This document shows, piece after piece, positions 51,551-58,887 of a stretch of 63,044 nt of DNA (its first letter is position 1; each line of letters opens with the position of its first letter). The position numbers were made by a program, and so were the translations under genes. The stretch is from the NCBI GenBank assembly GCA_023422775.1, contig JAFAGM010000024.1:1-63044 (forward strand), read 5' to 3'. Below the pieces are notes generated by a model. It was not told where the DNA came from. It saw nothing but the letters and a program-made list of their open reading frames with translations, and did not search any database. The DNA comes from Pseudomonadota bacterium (lineage in GTDB: Bacteria > Pseudomonadota > Alphaproteobacteria > Rhizobiales > Xanthobacteraceae).

Positions 51551-51573
51551 CCCTCCCCCACAAAGGGGGAGGG
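51551..51573. repeat. Palindrome CCCTCCCCC / GGGGGAGGG
   Basis: A perfect 9-bp stem (51551-51559 with 51565-51573) and 5-base loop, of the intergenic CCTCCCCCACAAAGGGGGAGG type common in Bradyrhizobium. No T-run follows. It lies between the M16 pair and arfB. Confidence 0.7.
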
Positions 51574-51656
51574 AATGACCGAGCGGTTGGCGGGCAGCTT
51601 TTACCTAAAGGCGTTATCTTGTACTCACCGATTCTCCACTGCCCCCGGTGAACGCC

Positions 51657-52076
51657 ATGCTGCGGGTTGCCCGCGACCTCACGATTGACGAAGACGATAT
51701 CGAGATTGCCTTTGTCCGTGCCTCCGGGCCCGGCGGGCAGAACGTCAACAAGCTCGCCACGGCGGCGCAACTGCGTTTCGACACCCGCAAGATCACGCTG
51801 CCGGAGGATGCTGCGCTACGGCTGAACCGGCTTGCCGGCCAGCGCATGACCAAGGAAGGCGTGATCGTGATCCACGCCCAGCGCTTCCGCACCCAGGAGC
51901 GCAACCGGGCCGATGCGATCGACCGCCTGCTCGAACTGCTGCGCGAAGCGCTGATACGGCCGACACCGCGGCGGCCGACCAAGCCGACCTTCGGATCGAA
52001 GCAGCGGCGTCTCGAGGGCAAAAAGCGCCGCAGCGACGTCAAGGCGAAACGCAACACAGCGCGCTTCGACGATTGA
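51657..52076 (+). CDS. arfB: Alternative ribosome-rescue factor B (peptidyl-tRNA hydrolase)
   Basis: A 139-residue ArfB (YaeJ). The GGQ motif is at residues 26-28 (RASGPGGQNVNKL), followed by the conserved RFD and the basic C-terminal tail (RRPTKPTFGSKQRRLEGKKRRSDVKAKRN) that enters the empty mRNA channel of stalled ribosomes. It hydrolyses peptidyl-tRNA when tmRNA cannot act. ATG 51657 is preferred; a GTG lies nine bases upstream. The following hairpin (52093-52121) may end transcription. Confidence 0.93.
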   Translation: MLRVARDLTIDEDDIEIAFVRASGPGGQNVNKLATAAQLRFDTRKITLPEDAALRLNRLAGQRMTKEGVIVIHAQRFRTQERNRADAIDRLLELLREALIRPTPRRPTKPTFGSKQRRLEGKKRRSDVKAKRNTARFDD

Positions 52077-52092
52077 GCCGCCCCGATCCGGA

Positions 52093-52121
52093 AAACTCCG
52101 GCCGTGCCGCGGCCGGAGTTT
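52093..52121 (+). terminator. Hairpin after arfB, probable terminator
   Basis: AAACTCCGGCC (52093-52103) pairs with GGCCGGAGTTT (52111-52121), an 11-bp stem with a 7-base loop. Only a short T-run is inside the stem end, so termination strength is uncertain; the A-run on the other side makes it possibly bidirectional, serving the minus-strand gene at 52156 as well. Confidence 0.65.
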
Positions 52122-52155
52122 CGGTCCTGATTCAATCGGAACGGTATTGCTCTAG

Positions 52156-52425
52156 CTAGCGGCCCGTGGCCGGAGCGATCGGCCCGCCGGTGACCTTTCC
52201 GCTTCCGGTCCCGACCGTGCCCTTCATGCCGGTCTTCGCGGTCGCGCCAGCCTTGCGACCGGTGTGGTCCTCGTTGACGGCGCCTGGGGCACCGCTCTGC
52301 ATCTGGGTCTTGCCCTGCGTGCCGCCGCGGACCTGCGTGTCGGACGAGGCGCCTTGCGCCAGAACGGGACTGGCGAGCAGGGCCGAGATTGCAGCCGCGA
52401 TCGCCGTGGTTTTCACTAGCTTCAT
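52156..52425 (-). CDS. Small exported Gly/Thr-rich protein
   Basis: An 89-residue protein: signal peptide MKLVKTTAIAAAISALLASPVLAQG, then a polar low-complexity mature part (DTQVRGGTQGKTQMQSGAPGAVNEDHTGRKAGATAKTGMKGTVGTGSGKVTGGP). No cysteines, no recognised domain. ATG 52425 has GGAGAG upstream. A 15-bp stem-loop (52448-52499) lies in its upstream region. Confidence 0.68.
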   Translation of the reverse strand: MKLVKTTAIAAAISALLASPVLAQGASSDTQVRGGTQGKTQMQSGAPGAVNEDHTGRKAGATAKTGMKGTVGTGSGKVTGGPIAPATGR

Positions 52426-52447
52426 CCATCTCTCCAGGTTTGGGCGA

Positions 52448-52499
52448 CGACGAGCGGTTCGGCCTGCTTCACGCGCCGTTCGCACCGAACTGCTCGTCG
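52448..52499. other. Long imperfect inverted repeat in a divergent intergenic region
   Basis: CGACGAGCGGTTCGG (52448-52462) and CCGAACTGCTCGTCG (52485-52499) are inverted with one mismatch around 22 bases. It lies in the 335-base gap between the small exported gene (minus) and the cytochrome c gene (plus). It could be a leader stem-loop of the exported gene or a repeat. Nothing else was found in 52500-52760. Confidence 0.55.
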
Positions 52500-52760
52500 C
52501 CGGATCACGCGTGGGGCGAACGGCGCACACGCCATGCAACCAGCGCGATGTGGTGATCGTGCAGGCATTTCAGGGTCATTTTGCGAATCCCTGGCCACGG
52601 ACCGACCGCATATGCGGCGGCCGGAACCTCGCCACTTGCGAATGGAAGATCGAAAATTGCACCAGCAGTGCGAACGCTTTTGTTCTGCGGTGAAACAGCC
52701 CGCTACTACCACCGCCTGTTTTTCGCGACCTACAGTCTGCGCACACCGATGGTGGAGTTC

Positions 52761-53162
52761 ATGACGACGCTGCGCACGGCACGGGCAATCGGTCTGGGAT
52801 GTTGCGCCGCACTGCTTGTCGCAACGACGGCCGGCGCGCAGATGCCGCTGCCCGCCGCCAGGTCGCCGGATGGCACGACGCTGTTCAAGCAGCAGTGCGC
52901 GACTTGCCATACCACCAACCTTTCCGATCCGGTCCGCCAGGGGCCGTCGCTGTTCGGGATCGTCGGCAGGCAAGCGGGCAAGGCGGACGGCTTTCGCTAT
53001 TCCGCCGGCTTCACTGGTGCCAACTTCGTCTGGGACGACGTCAGGCTGGACGCGTATCTCACCAACCCGCAAGCGATGGTCCCGGGCTCCAACATGGCCT
53101 ACCGCCAGCCCAGGACGGAAACCCGCGCCGCCATCATCGCTTACCTGAAGGAGCTGAACTGA
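52761..53162 (+). CDS. Periplasmic c-type cytochrome (class I, monoheme)
   Basis: A 133-residue cytochrome with a signal peptide (AIGLGCCAALLVATTAGAQ). The heme site is CATCH (C46, C49, H50) in LFKQQCATCHTTNLSDPVRQGPSLFGIVGR and the likely axial ligand is M112 in MVPGSNMAYR. It resembles cytochrome c2/c552-type electron carriers. GGTGGAG precedes ATG 52761; ATG 52749 is possible. It abuts the VOC gene and opens a cluster with a flavoprotein dehydrogenase, for which it is the obvious electron acceptor. Confidence 0.88.
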   Translation: MTTLRTARAIGLGCCAALLVATTAGAQMPLPAARSPDGTTLFKQQCATCHTTNLSDPVRQGPSLFGIVGRQAGKADGFRYSAGFTGANFVWDDVRLDAYLTNPQAMVPGSNMAYRQPRTETRAAIIAYLKELN

Positions 53163-53558
53163 ATGGCAAAGCCTGTTCATTCGATGATCCGCGTGTTCGA
53201 CGAGACGAAGTCGCTGGATTTCTATGCACGCGCCTTCGGACTCGAGGTCGCCGATCATCTCAAGTTTGCGGATTTCGCGCTGATCTACCTGCGTCACCCC
53301 TCCTCGCCGTTCGAAGTCGAACTGACCGTCAATTTCGATCGCAAGGAACCCTATTCGCTGGGCGACGGCTACGGCCATCTCGCGGTCGTCGTCGATGACG
53401 TCGACGCCGAACACGAGAGATTTGCGCGCGAAGGTCTCGCGCCCGGGCCGCTGCGCGACTTCAAGCATGATGGCAGGACGCTGGCGCGCTTCTTCTTCGT
53501 CAGCGACCCTGACGGCTACAAAATCGAGGTAATCCAGCGCGGTGGGCGCTTCGGTTAA
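53163..53558 (+). CDS. VOC-superfamily (glyoxalase I-like) protein
   Basis: A 131-residue two-module VOC protein. Metal-ligand positions of glyoxalase I appear conserved: H6 (VHSMIRV), E53 in FEVELT, H72 (YGHLAVVVDDV) and E122 (GYKIEVIQ). FYARAFGLEVADHL and FFVSDPDGYKIEVIQ are typical. Lactoylglutathione lyase activity is possible; with a dehydrogenase neighbour it may instead detoxify an aldehyde product. The ATG directly follows the cytochrome stop. Confidence 0.85.
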   Translation: MAKPVHSMIRVFDETKSLDFYARAFGLEVADHLKFADFALIYLRHPSSPFEVELTVNFDRKEPYSLGDGYGHLAVVVDDVDAEHERFAREGLAPGPLRDFKHDGRTLARFFFVSDPDGYKIEVIQRGGRFG

Positions 53559-53591
53559 TCGCAATCAACAAGCATTCCAGGGAGGACACAA

Positions 53592-54140
53592 ATGAGAGAA
53601 GTCGATCGTCGAAGCAAATATGACCGCCGCGTCTTCCTGAAAGGCGCGGCCACCGCCGTGCCGGCCGTCGCGATTGCGAGCAGCGCAGGGCTGAGCTTTA
53701 GTGATGCCTGGGCCGACGACGCCGCCGCGCTGACGCCGGCGACGCTCAAGACCCTGGTCAAGGTCGCCCGCGATATCTATCCGCACGACTTCCTGGGCGA
53801 CAGTTACTACATCACAGCCATCAAGCCATGGGACGGCAAGGCGGCGAAGGATCCGGCGACAAAATCGCTGATCTCCGACGGCGTCGCCCAGCTCGACAAG
53901 GCAGCGAACGACCGTCACAAGGTTCCCTATGCACAAGTGCCGTGGGAAACCGAACGCGTCGTGCTGCTGCAGCAGATCGAGCAGACCCCGTTCTTCCAGA
54001 AGGTCCGCGGCGACCTGATCGTCTCCCTCTATAACCAGAAGGAACTCTGGCCGAAGTTCGGCTACGAGGGCTCCTCCGCCGAGCACGGCGGCTACATCAC
54101 GCGTGGCTTCGCCGACATCGACTGGCTCCCGAAGGCTTGA
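53592..54140 (+). CDS. Gluconate 2-dehydrogenase subunit 3-family protein, Tat-exported
   Basis: A 182-residue protein with a twin-arginine signal (YDRRVFLKGAATAVPAVAIASSAG). The mature part (LTPATLKTLVKVARDIYPHDFLGDSYY, ending GGYITRGFADIDWLPKA) matches the small gamma-type subunit of membrane-associated FAD sugar and alcohol dehydrogenases. In such complexes it escorts the GMC flavoprotein, which lacks its own signal, through the Tat system. The flavoprotein gene follows 38 bases downstream. GGGAGGA precedes the ATG. Confidence 0.87.
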   Translation: MREVDRRSKYDRRVFLKGAATAVPAVAIASSAGLSFSDAWADDAAALTPATLKTLVKVARDIYPHDFLGDSYYITAIKPWDGKAAKDPATKSLISDGVAQLDKAANDRHKVPYAQVPWETERVVLLQQIEQTPFFQKVRGDLIVSLYNQKELWPKFGYEGSSAEHGGYITRGFADIDWLPKA

Positions 54141-54178
54141 ACAGCCGCGGTCAACGAACAGTCAGGGAGGAATTCAAC

Positions 54179-55747
54179 ATGGCAAAATTCGATCTGAATG
54201 ACAGCGGCGTGGTCGTGATCGTGGGCTCCGGCGCCGGCGGCGGAACGCTCGGCAATGAACTCGCGCAAAAAGGCGTCAAAGTCGTGATCCTCGAAGCCGG
54301 ATCGCGCATCGAACTGCAGGACTTCGTCAACGACGAATGGGAGAGCTTTTCCCAGCTCGCCTGGTCCGACATGCGCACGACGTCGGGAAGCTGGCGCGTC
54401 GCAAAGGACTTTCCGAACCTTCCGGCGTGGATCGTGAAGGCGGTCGGCGGCTCGACCACGCACTGGGCCGGCGCCTCGCTGCGGTTCGACGAGCACGAGT
54501 TCAAGGTCAAGAGCACCTATGGCGGGATCGCCGGCGCCAACCTGCTGGATTGGCCGATCACGCTCGCCGAACTGGAGCCGTGGTACGCCAGGGCGGAGGA
54601 CAAGATGGGCGTCACCCGCACCAACGGCATTGCGGGCCTGCCCGGCAACAACAATTTCAAGGTGATGGAGGCCGGTGCGAAAAAGCTCGGCTACAAGACC
54701 GTGCACACCGGCAACATGGCGATCAACAGCGCGCCACGCGACGGACGTGGAGCGTGCCAGCAGATCGGCTTCTGCTTCCAGGGCTGCAAGTCCGGCGCCA
54801 AATGGTCGACCCTCTATACGGAGATCCCCAGCGGCGAAGCCACCGGCAATCTCGAGGTGCGCCCCAACAGCATGGTGATCAAGATCGAGCACGATGCGTC
54901 CGGCAAGGTGACGGGCGTGGTCTACGCCGACGAGAGCGGCGCGATGCAGCGCCAGAAGGCGCGCGTGGTGGCGGTGGCCGGCAACTCGATCGAAAGCCCG
55001 CGGCTCCTGCTCAACAGCGCCTCGAACATGTTCCCGAACGGCCTTGCCAACTCGTCCGGGCAGGTCGGCCGCAACTACATGCGGCACATGACCGGCAGCG
55101 TGTACGCTGCATTCGAGAAATCGGTGCACATGTATCGCGGCACCACCATGGCCGGCATCATCCGTGATGAAGCGAAGAACAATCCGCAACGCGGCTTTGT
55201 CGGCGGCTACGAGATGGAAACACTGTCGATCGGCGTGCCGTTCATGGCGGCATTCCTCAACCCCGGCGCATGGGGCCGCTCGTTCACGTCGGCCATGGAA
55301 TCCTATCCGCGAATGGCCGGCATGTGGCTGGTCGGCGAGGACATGCCGCAGGAGACCAACCGCATCACACTGGACCTGAGGGCCAAGGACAAGTTCGGCA
55401 TGCCGGTGGCGAGCGTGCATTTCGACGATCATCCCAACGACATCGCGATGCGCAATCACGCCTACAGGCAGGGTGCCGCCGTCTACGAGGCGGTCGGCGC
55501 CACCGTGACCTACCCGACGCCGCCCTACCCGAGCACGCACAACCTCGGCACCAACAGGATGAGCGATAAGCCTGCGGATGGCGTGGTGAACAAGTTCGGC
55601 CAGACCCACGACGTCAAGAACCTGTTCGTCTCCGACGGTAGCCAGTTCACCAGCGGCGCCGCCTGCAATCCGACGCTGACGATCGTAGCCCTTGCGATCC
55701 GGCAGGCCGACCACATCGCCGGCGCGATGCAGCGCAAGGAGATCTGA
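54179..55747 (+). CDS. GMC-family FAD-dependent oxidoreductase (sugar/alcohol dehydrogenase large subunit)
   Basis: A 522-residue flavoprotein. The FAD motif is VVIVGSGAGGGTLGNELAQKG, then VGGSTTHWAGASLRF, a cysteine-containing CQQIGFCFQGCKSGAKWS and the C-terminal HNLGTNRMSDKPADGVVNKFGQTHDVKNLFVSDGSQFTSGAACNPTLTIVALAIRQADHI. This fits the large subunit of gluconate, sorbitol or fructose dehydrogenases. With the Tat subunit and cytochrome c it should form a periplasmic dehydrogenase feeding the respiratory chain. Substrate unknown. GGGAGGA sets ATG 54179. Confidence 0.9.
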   Translation: MAKFDLNDSGVVVIVGSGAGGGTLGNELAQKGVKVVILEAGSRIELQDFVNDEWESFSQLAWSDMRTTSGSWRVAKDFPNLPAWIVKAVGGSTTHWAGASLRFDEHEFKVKSTYGGIAGANLLDWPITLAELEPWYARAEDKMGVTRTNGIAGLPGNNNFKVMEAGAKKLGYKTVHTGNMAINSAPRDGRGACQQIGFCFQGCKSGAKWSTLYTEIPSGEATGNLEVRPNSMVIKIEHDASGKVTGVVYADESGAMQRQKARVVAVAGNSIESPRLLLNSASNMFPNGLANSSGQVGRNYMRHMTGSVYAAFEKSVHMYRGTTMAGIIRDEAKNNPQRGFVGGYEMETLSIGVPFMAAFLNPGAWGRSFTSAMESYPRMAGMWLVGEDMPQETNRITLDLRAKDKFGMPVASVHFDDHPNDIAMRNHAYRQGAAVYEAVGATVTYPTPPYPSTHNLGTNRMSDKPADGVVNKFGQTHDVKNLFVSDGSQFTSGAACNPTLTIVALAIRQADHIAGAMQRKEI

Positions 55748-55762
55748 TCGCCGGACCAACCA

Positions 55763-55798
55763 AGAGCGGCTCGATCCGGAATGGACCGAGCCGCTTTT
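55763..55798 (+). terminator. Rho-independent terminator of the GMC operon
   Basis: AGCGGCTCG (55765-55773) pairs with CGAGCCGCT (55787-55795) and is followed by TTTT inside GCTTTTGC. The loop is 13 bases. It lies 16 bases after the GMC stop and between convergent genes. Confidence 0.75.
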
Positions 55799-55818
55799 GC
55801 TATTTGATAGGCGGGAAC

Positions 55819-56136
55819 CTATTCGGCCGCGTCGAGCATGGCAGGGCTACTGCCACTAAATTCCGGAATAGCGACCGCGCTTTTGGCGCGATAGATCAGG
55901 CAGGAGCAGCGCAGCAGCGAGGCAAAATTCCTGACCTCGCCATGGTGGTCGAGGACCTCGTCGTGCAGCGTGGTGAGGAACTTGGCGAGGCTCATCCCCT
56001 CCTTCGCCGCGATTTCCTCCAGCGTGTCCCAGAACGACATTTCCAGCCGGATCGAGGTGCAATGGCCGCCCATCCGCAGCGATCGGGTCTGCGATTCATA
56101 GTCGCGTTGGGCCTGATGCGCGAACAGATGGCACAT
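55819..56136 (-). CDS. Ribbon-helix-helix domain protein
   Basis: A 105-residue protein whose core SLRMGGHCTSIRLEMSFWDTLEEIAAKEGMSLAKFLTTLHDEV is an RHH_4-type DNA-binding fold: the strand TSIRLE followed by two helices. Such proteins are small dimeric regulators, widespread in Rhizobiales. The C-terminal part (SLLRCSCLIYRAKSAVAIPEF) is unique. The AT-rich upstream stretch (TTTATAATTTTTCTAAACG) probably holds its promoter. Target unknown. Confidence 0.8.
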   Translation of the reverse strand: MCHLFAHQAQRDYESQTRSLRMGGHCTSIRLEMSFWDTLEEIAAKEGMSLAKFLTTLHDEVLDHHGEVRNFASLLRCSCLIYRAKSAVAIPEFSGSSPAMLDAAE

Positions 56137-56366
56137 GGCATTCCTCCCGTCAGTTTATAATTTTTCTAAACGATATACCTGGCCACGCGACCTCACAATC
56201 CCAAGTCGGATCCCTGGCCAAATCCCAAAACTCGCCAGGAGCGAATCTCAGCATCTTCAAGGCTATAGCCGGCCTTCATCCCCAGCCCGGCATTGATTCG
56301 GCATGCATTTGCCACCCCTGGCGCCTAGAATGGCAGTCGGTCTCGAATCGATGCGTCAGCCAGCCC

Positions 56367-58178
56367 ATGCCCGTCCGCCAGCTTCCCGAACAGGTCGTCA
56401 ACCGCATCGCCGCCGGCGAGGTGGTCGAACGTCCCGCGAGCGTGGTGAAGGAACTCGTCGAGAACGCCATCGACGCCGGCGCCAGCCGGGTCGACATCTT
56501 CACCGATGGCGGCGGCCGTCGGCGAATCGGCATCACCGACGACGGCAGCGGCATGACCCACGGCGATCTGGCGCTGGCCGTCGATCGCCACGCCACGTCC
56601 AAGCTCGACGATGAGGATCTGCTGCGCATCCGCACGCTCGGATTCCGCGGCGAGGCCCTGCCCTCGATCGGCGCGGTGGCCAAGCTCGGCATCACCACGC
56701 GGCATCGCAGCGAACCGCATGCCTGGTCGCTGTCGGTCGAGGGCGGCGAGAAATCACCGATCATGCCGGCCGCGCTGTCGCAGGGCACCCGCGTCGAGGT
56801 CAGCGATCTCTTCTACGCGACGCCGGCGCGGCTGAAATTCCTCAAGACCGACCGCACCGAGGCCGAAGCGATCCGCGAAGTGGTGCGGCGGCTCGCCATG
56901 GCGCGCCCCGATATCGCCTTCACGCTCGCCGGCGAGGAGCGCGCGCCGGTGACCTGGGCCGCGGCGCTGCCGGGTGCGGCCGGCCGGCTGACGCGGCTCG
57001 GCGATATCCTGGGCAGCGATTTTCGCGCAAGCGCGATCGAAGTGCGCGCCGAGCGCGAGGGTGTCGTGGTGGAGGGCTTTGCCGCCGCGCCGTCGCTGAC
57101 GCGGGCCAACGCGCTCGGGCAATATCTGTTCGTCAACGGCCGTCCGGTTCGCGACAAGCTGATCCTCGGCGCGGTGCGCGCGGCCTATTCGGATTACCTG
57201 CCGCGCGACCGCCATCCTGTCGTCGCGTTGTTCGTGACGCTGGAACCGCACGAGGTAGACGCCAATGTGCACCCGGCCAAGACCGAGGTGCGGTTTCGCA
57301 ATGCCGGTCTCGTCCGCGCGCTGATCGTACATGCGCTGAAGGATGGCCTCGCCCGCGAGGGCCGCCGCACCGCCGCCAACACCGACGGCGCCGCGCTGTC
57401 GGCTTTTCGTCCGTCCTTTGAGCCGCGCCCAGGCAATTGGGACTGGCGCGCCTCGCCGGCCTATCCGGTCAATCCCGCGCCCTCGTTCGGAGGCGCGATG
57501 GCGTCTGCGCTTGCCGAAGCGGGCCAGGCCGCCTTCGATGTCGGCACGCCGACTGCCGATGTACGCTTCGAGGCGCAAACCTCCCCCGATCTGCTCGACC
57601 GCCCGCTCGGTGCGGCGCGCACGCAGATCCACGAGACCTATATCGTGTCGCAGACCCGCGACGGTCTCGTCGTGGTGGACCAGCACGCCGCGCATGAGCG
57701 CATCGTCTACGAGAAGCTGAAGGCGTCGCTGGCGAAAAACGGCGTACAGCGGCAGATATTGCTGATCCCCGAAATCGTCGAACTCGACGAGGCCACCGTC
57801 GAAAGGCTGCTCGACCGCGCCGAAGAGCTGGCATCGTTTGGACTAGCGATCGACTCCTTCGGACCCGGCGCGGTAGCGGTGCGCGAGACGCCCTCGCTGC
57901 TCGGCAAGGCGAACGCCGCCGGATTGTTGCGCGATCTCGCCGAACACATGGCCGAGTGGGACGAAGCGCTGCCGCTGGAGCGGCGCCTGATGCACGTCGC
58001 CGCCACCATGGCCTGCCACGGCTCGGTCCGCGCCGGCCGCCGCCTCAAGCCCGAGGAAATGAACGCGCTGCTGCGCGAGATGGAAGACACGCCGAACTCC
58101 GGCCAGTGCAACCATGGCCGGCCGACCTATGTGGAGTTGAAGCTGAGCGATATCGAAAAGCTGTTCGGGCGGCGTTAG
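56367..58178 (+). CDS. mutL: DNA mismatch repair protein MutL (endonuclease type)
   Basis: A 603-residue MutL. The GHKL ATPase shows ELVENAIDAGA, DDGSGM and TLGFRGEALPSI. The C-terminal domain has the metal-dependent nicking motif DQHA-x2-E-x4-E from D438 (DQHAAHERIVYE), with ACHGSVRAGRRL and CNHGRPTYVEL. This is the form expected in bacteria without MutH. The linker region (about 330-420) is Pro/Ala rich. The first five residues MPVRQLPE... start normally. Confidence 0.96.
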   Translation: MPVRQLPEQVVNRIAAGEVVERPASVVKELVENAIDAGASRVDIFTDGGGRRRIGITDDGSGMTHGDLALAVDRHATSKLDDEDLLRIRTLGFRGEALPSIGAVAKLGITTRHRSEPHAWSLSVEGGEKSPIMPAALSQGTRVEVSDLFYATPARLKFLKTDRTEAEAIREVVRRLAMARPDIAFTLAGEERAPVTWAAALPGAAGRLTRLGDILGSDFRASAIEVRAEREGVVVEGFAAAPSLTRANALGQYLFVNGRPVRDKLILGAVRAAYSDYLPRDRHPVVALFVTLEPHEVDANVHPAKTEVRFRNAGLVRALIVHALKDGLAREGRRTAANTDGAALSAFRPSFEPRPGNWDWRASPAYPVNPAPSFGGAMASALAEAGQAAFDVGTPTADVRFEAQTSPDLLDRPLGAARTQIHETYIVSQTRDGLVVVDQHAAHERIVYEKLKASLAKNGVQRQILLIPEIVELDEATVERLLDRAEELASFGLAIDSFGPGAVAVRETPSLLGKANAAGLLRDLAEHMAEWDEALPLERRLMHVAATMACHGSVRAGRRLKPEEMNALLREMEDTPNSGQCNHGRPTYVELKLSDIEKLFGRR

Positions 58179-58200
58179 GTACACTCGCGCACATTCGAGT

Positions 58201-58304
58201 GTCGTCGCCCGCGAAGGCGGGCGATCCAGTATCCCGGAGACGTTAGCGATTGAACCGATAGGCCGCGGCGTACTGGATCGCCCGGTCAAGCCGGGCGATG
58301 ACGA
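58201..58304. repeat. Dispersed repeat family 4, copy A (GCGATCCAGTA type)
   Basis: Ends are GTCGTCGCCCGCGAAGGCGG and CGGTCAAGCCGGGCGATGACG, with internal GCGATCCAGTA and its mirror TACTGGATCGC. Copies B and C lie at 61524-61661 and 62592-62693, all sharing CCAGTA ... CGGCGTACTGGA. It separates the convergent mutL and rsmD genes. Confidence 0.87.
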
Positions 58305-58328
58305 GTGTGGTTGCGGGAGCAGCGATCA

Positions 58329-58880
58329 TCAGCCACGCAAAAACACAAACTCCGTATCGTCATAGGCGCGGCGTTCCAATTCCTCGAAACCTTCAGGCAC
58401 GGCGAATGCCGCCGCCTTCGCCTCCTCCACCACCACTAGCGCGCCTGATGTCAGCCAGCCGCCGTCGCGCAGCGAGGCAAGCGCCTTCTCGGCAAGCCCC
58501 TTGCCATAGGGCGGATCGAGAAACGCCAGCGCGAACGGCTCTACGGGATGCGCCGGGCCGAGATTGGTGGCATCGCGGCGATAGACCTTTGTCACCCCGC
58601 CGAGCCCAAGCACCTCGACATTATTGCGCAACAGCGCACGCGCTTCCGCGCCATTGTCGACGAACAGCGTGAACGCGGCCCCGCGCGACACCGCCTCGAT
58701 CCCAAGCGCGCCGGTACCGGCAAACAGATCGAGCACGCGCGCGCCTTCGATCGGGTTGTCGTACGCGTGGATCAAGATGTTGAACACGGACTCGCGCAAG
58801 CGATCCGCCGTCGGTCTGATCGCCTGCGACGAAGGCGACGCCAGGTTGCGGCCCTTCAAGCGTCCACCAACGACACGCAT
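58329..58880 (-). CDS. rsmD: 16S rRNA (guanine966-N2)-methyltransferase
   Basis: RsmD methylates G966 of 16S rRNA. The 183-residue protein opens MRVVGGRLKGRNLASP and shows RPTADRLRESVFNIL, the SAM site VLDLFAGTGALGIEAVSRGA and the catalytic motif FLDPPYGKGLAEKAL. It starts 7 bases after the rluB stop; the rluB-rsmD pair is a common arrangement in Rhizobiales. Confidence 0.95.
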   Translation of the reverse strand: MRVVGGRLKGRNLASPSSQAIRPTADRLRESVFNILIHAYDNPIEGARVLDLFAGTGALGIEAVSRGAAFTLFVDNGAEARALLRNNVEVLGLGGVTKVYRRDATNLGPAHPVEPFALAFLDPPYGKGLAEKALASLRDGGWLTSGALVVVEEAKAAAFAVPEGFEELERRAYDDTEFVFLRG

Positions 58881-58887
58881 AGCCCGG

